Assembly (NCBI GenBank): GCA_963726005.1
Contig: CAVSAT010000004.1
Span: 558,001 to 622,000, forward strand
Length of the DNA: 64,000 bases
Source of the DNA: Bog-473 sp963726005
Lineage (GTDB): Bacteria; Actinomycetota; Acidimicrobiia; Acidimicrobiales; RAAP-2
Reading direction: 5' to 3'
A model generated the notes under the pieces. It saw only the letters and a list, made by a program, of their open reading frames with translations, was not told the origin of the DNA and searched no databases. The stretch's first letter is position 1. Every line of letters begins with the position of its first letter. Below, piece after piece: positions 63,425 through 64,000 of this stretch. Position numbers and translations under genes: made by a program.

Positions 63425-64000
63425 CGGCGTAGGCCAGGCCGCACCAGCGCAGCCGGCGGATCGCCCCGGCCGATGAGCCAGGCCAGCAGGCGAGCCGGGT
63501 CGGTGCGCTCGGCCAGGTGCGGCAGCTCGCGCGGCAACCAGACGTCGACCAGCTCGGGCGGGAGCGGCACCGCGCCGAGGCCGAGGTCGCCGTGGTGCAC
63601 CACCACCTCGCGCCAGCGGGAGAGCACGGCGTCGCGCGAGCTCTCGACCACGCCGCGCGACGTGCGCGAGGGGGCATCCCACGCCGCCGCGGGGAAGCTC
63701 GGCCATCGGCGCGCTCACCGCCGCCGAGGTCCGGCGCACGTCGCGCACCAGCTCGGCGGCCGGCCGGCCGGCGCCCGCCTCGATGTCGGCCCGGCGCTGC
63801 TCGAGCCCGCCCGGGTACTGGTCGCGCAGCTCACCGCGCGCCGCGCCCTCGAGCCGCCACACGACGCTGTCGGCGTTGCGGGCGATGTGGGTGAGCACGT
63901 GACCGACGCTCCAGCCGGGCAGGAGGCTCGGGCCCCGCGCCACGTGCGTCGCTCAGCCCGTCGAGCGCGGCGCCGAGCGCCGCCTGGGCCGCCACGCACC
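63376..64000 (-). CDS. maleylpyruvate isomerase/mycothiol-dependent DinB-type protein, partial and frameshifted
   Basis: This gene runs off the right edge of the window. Segments in different frames assemble to one protein: VAAQAALGAALDGLSD, then RGPSLLPGWSVGHVLTHIARNAD (the DinB helix with metal His), then WDAPSRTSRGVVESSRDAVLSRWREVVVHHGDLG, then LPHLAERTDPARLLAWL. This order is typical of the mycothiol-dependent maleylpyruvate isomerase family. Two one-base shifts are needed, near 63693 (a C run) and near 63945. The 3' end overlaps the lipoprotein gene by 49 bases, tail to tail. Confidence 0.6.

Overview
The window is about 64 kb of dense, high-GC bacterial chromosome. Short intergenic gaps, many GTG and TTG starts, and many 4-8 base start/stop overlaps point to an actinobacterium. 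I favour the Acidimicrobiia, by inference. The support is a homodimeric AceE pyruvate dehydrogenase, the SufBDC-Rieske-SufS-SufU iron-sulfur machinery, LytR-CpsA-Psr and RipA-like envelope proteins, mycothiol-type DinB proteins, and secreted proteins built from a 'GYWLVASDGG' repeat. No rRNA, tRNA, CRISPR array, transposase or phage gene was recognised. No gene-free stretch exceeds about 270 bases.

Layout. 0-3 kb: a small conserved protein, a degenerate Lgt-like membrane protein and a secreted NlpC/P60 peptidase. 3-7 kb: a dienelactone hydrolase, then convergent genes for a malyl-CoA lyase-type enzyme and a methylsuccinyl-CoA dehydrogenase-type flavoprotein, both of which fit the ethylmalonyl-CoA pathway. 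7-16.5 kb: a methyltransferase, a membrane protein, a MaoC dehydratase, MutY, an epoxide-hydrolase-like protein, an MBL hydrolase, a flavin reductase, an RmlC-like epimerase, a DUF4115 protein and an S9 oligopeptidase. 16.6-25.9 kb: the Suf region, in two transcription blocks. One is sufB and a small Cys protein, with sufD-Rieske-sufC further on. The other is sufC2-sufS-sufU on the opposite strand. A crotonase and an LCP protein lie among them. 26-31 kb: acyl-CoA dehydrogenase, ThiE, an HhH-GPD repair protein, an Rrf2 regulator without cysteines, and DinB. 31-39 kb: pyruvate dehydrogenase and lipoylation (aceE, RNase HI, lpd, E2, and a LipB-LipA fusion). 39-50 kb: a secreted repeat protein, an SDR, sulfotransferase, DUF1214 protein, cation antiporter and sulfatase, then an aminotransferase-HpnA pair of hopanoid type. 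50-58 kb: one secreted sedolisin of about 2,500 residues, with a beta-propeller inserted in its catalytic domain, twelve MBG-type repeats and a GYWLVASDGG tail. 58-64 kb: EttA, an NRDE protein, secreted and regulatory proteins, and a partial mycothiol-dependent isomerase-like gene.

Two patterns run across the window. First, at least twelve genes have a TANNNT box 6-8 bases before the start codon, which suggests widespread leaderless transcription. Second, eight genes are broken by single small frameshifts, almost all in G/C runs or CG repeats. I read these mainly as sequence errors rather than true pseudogenes.
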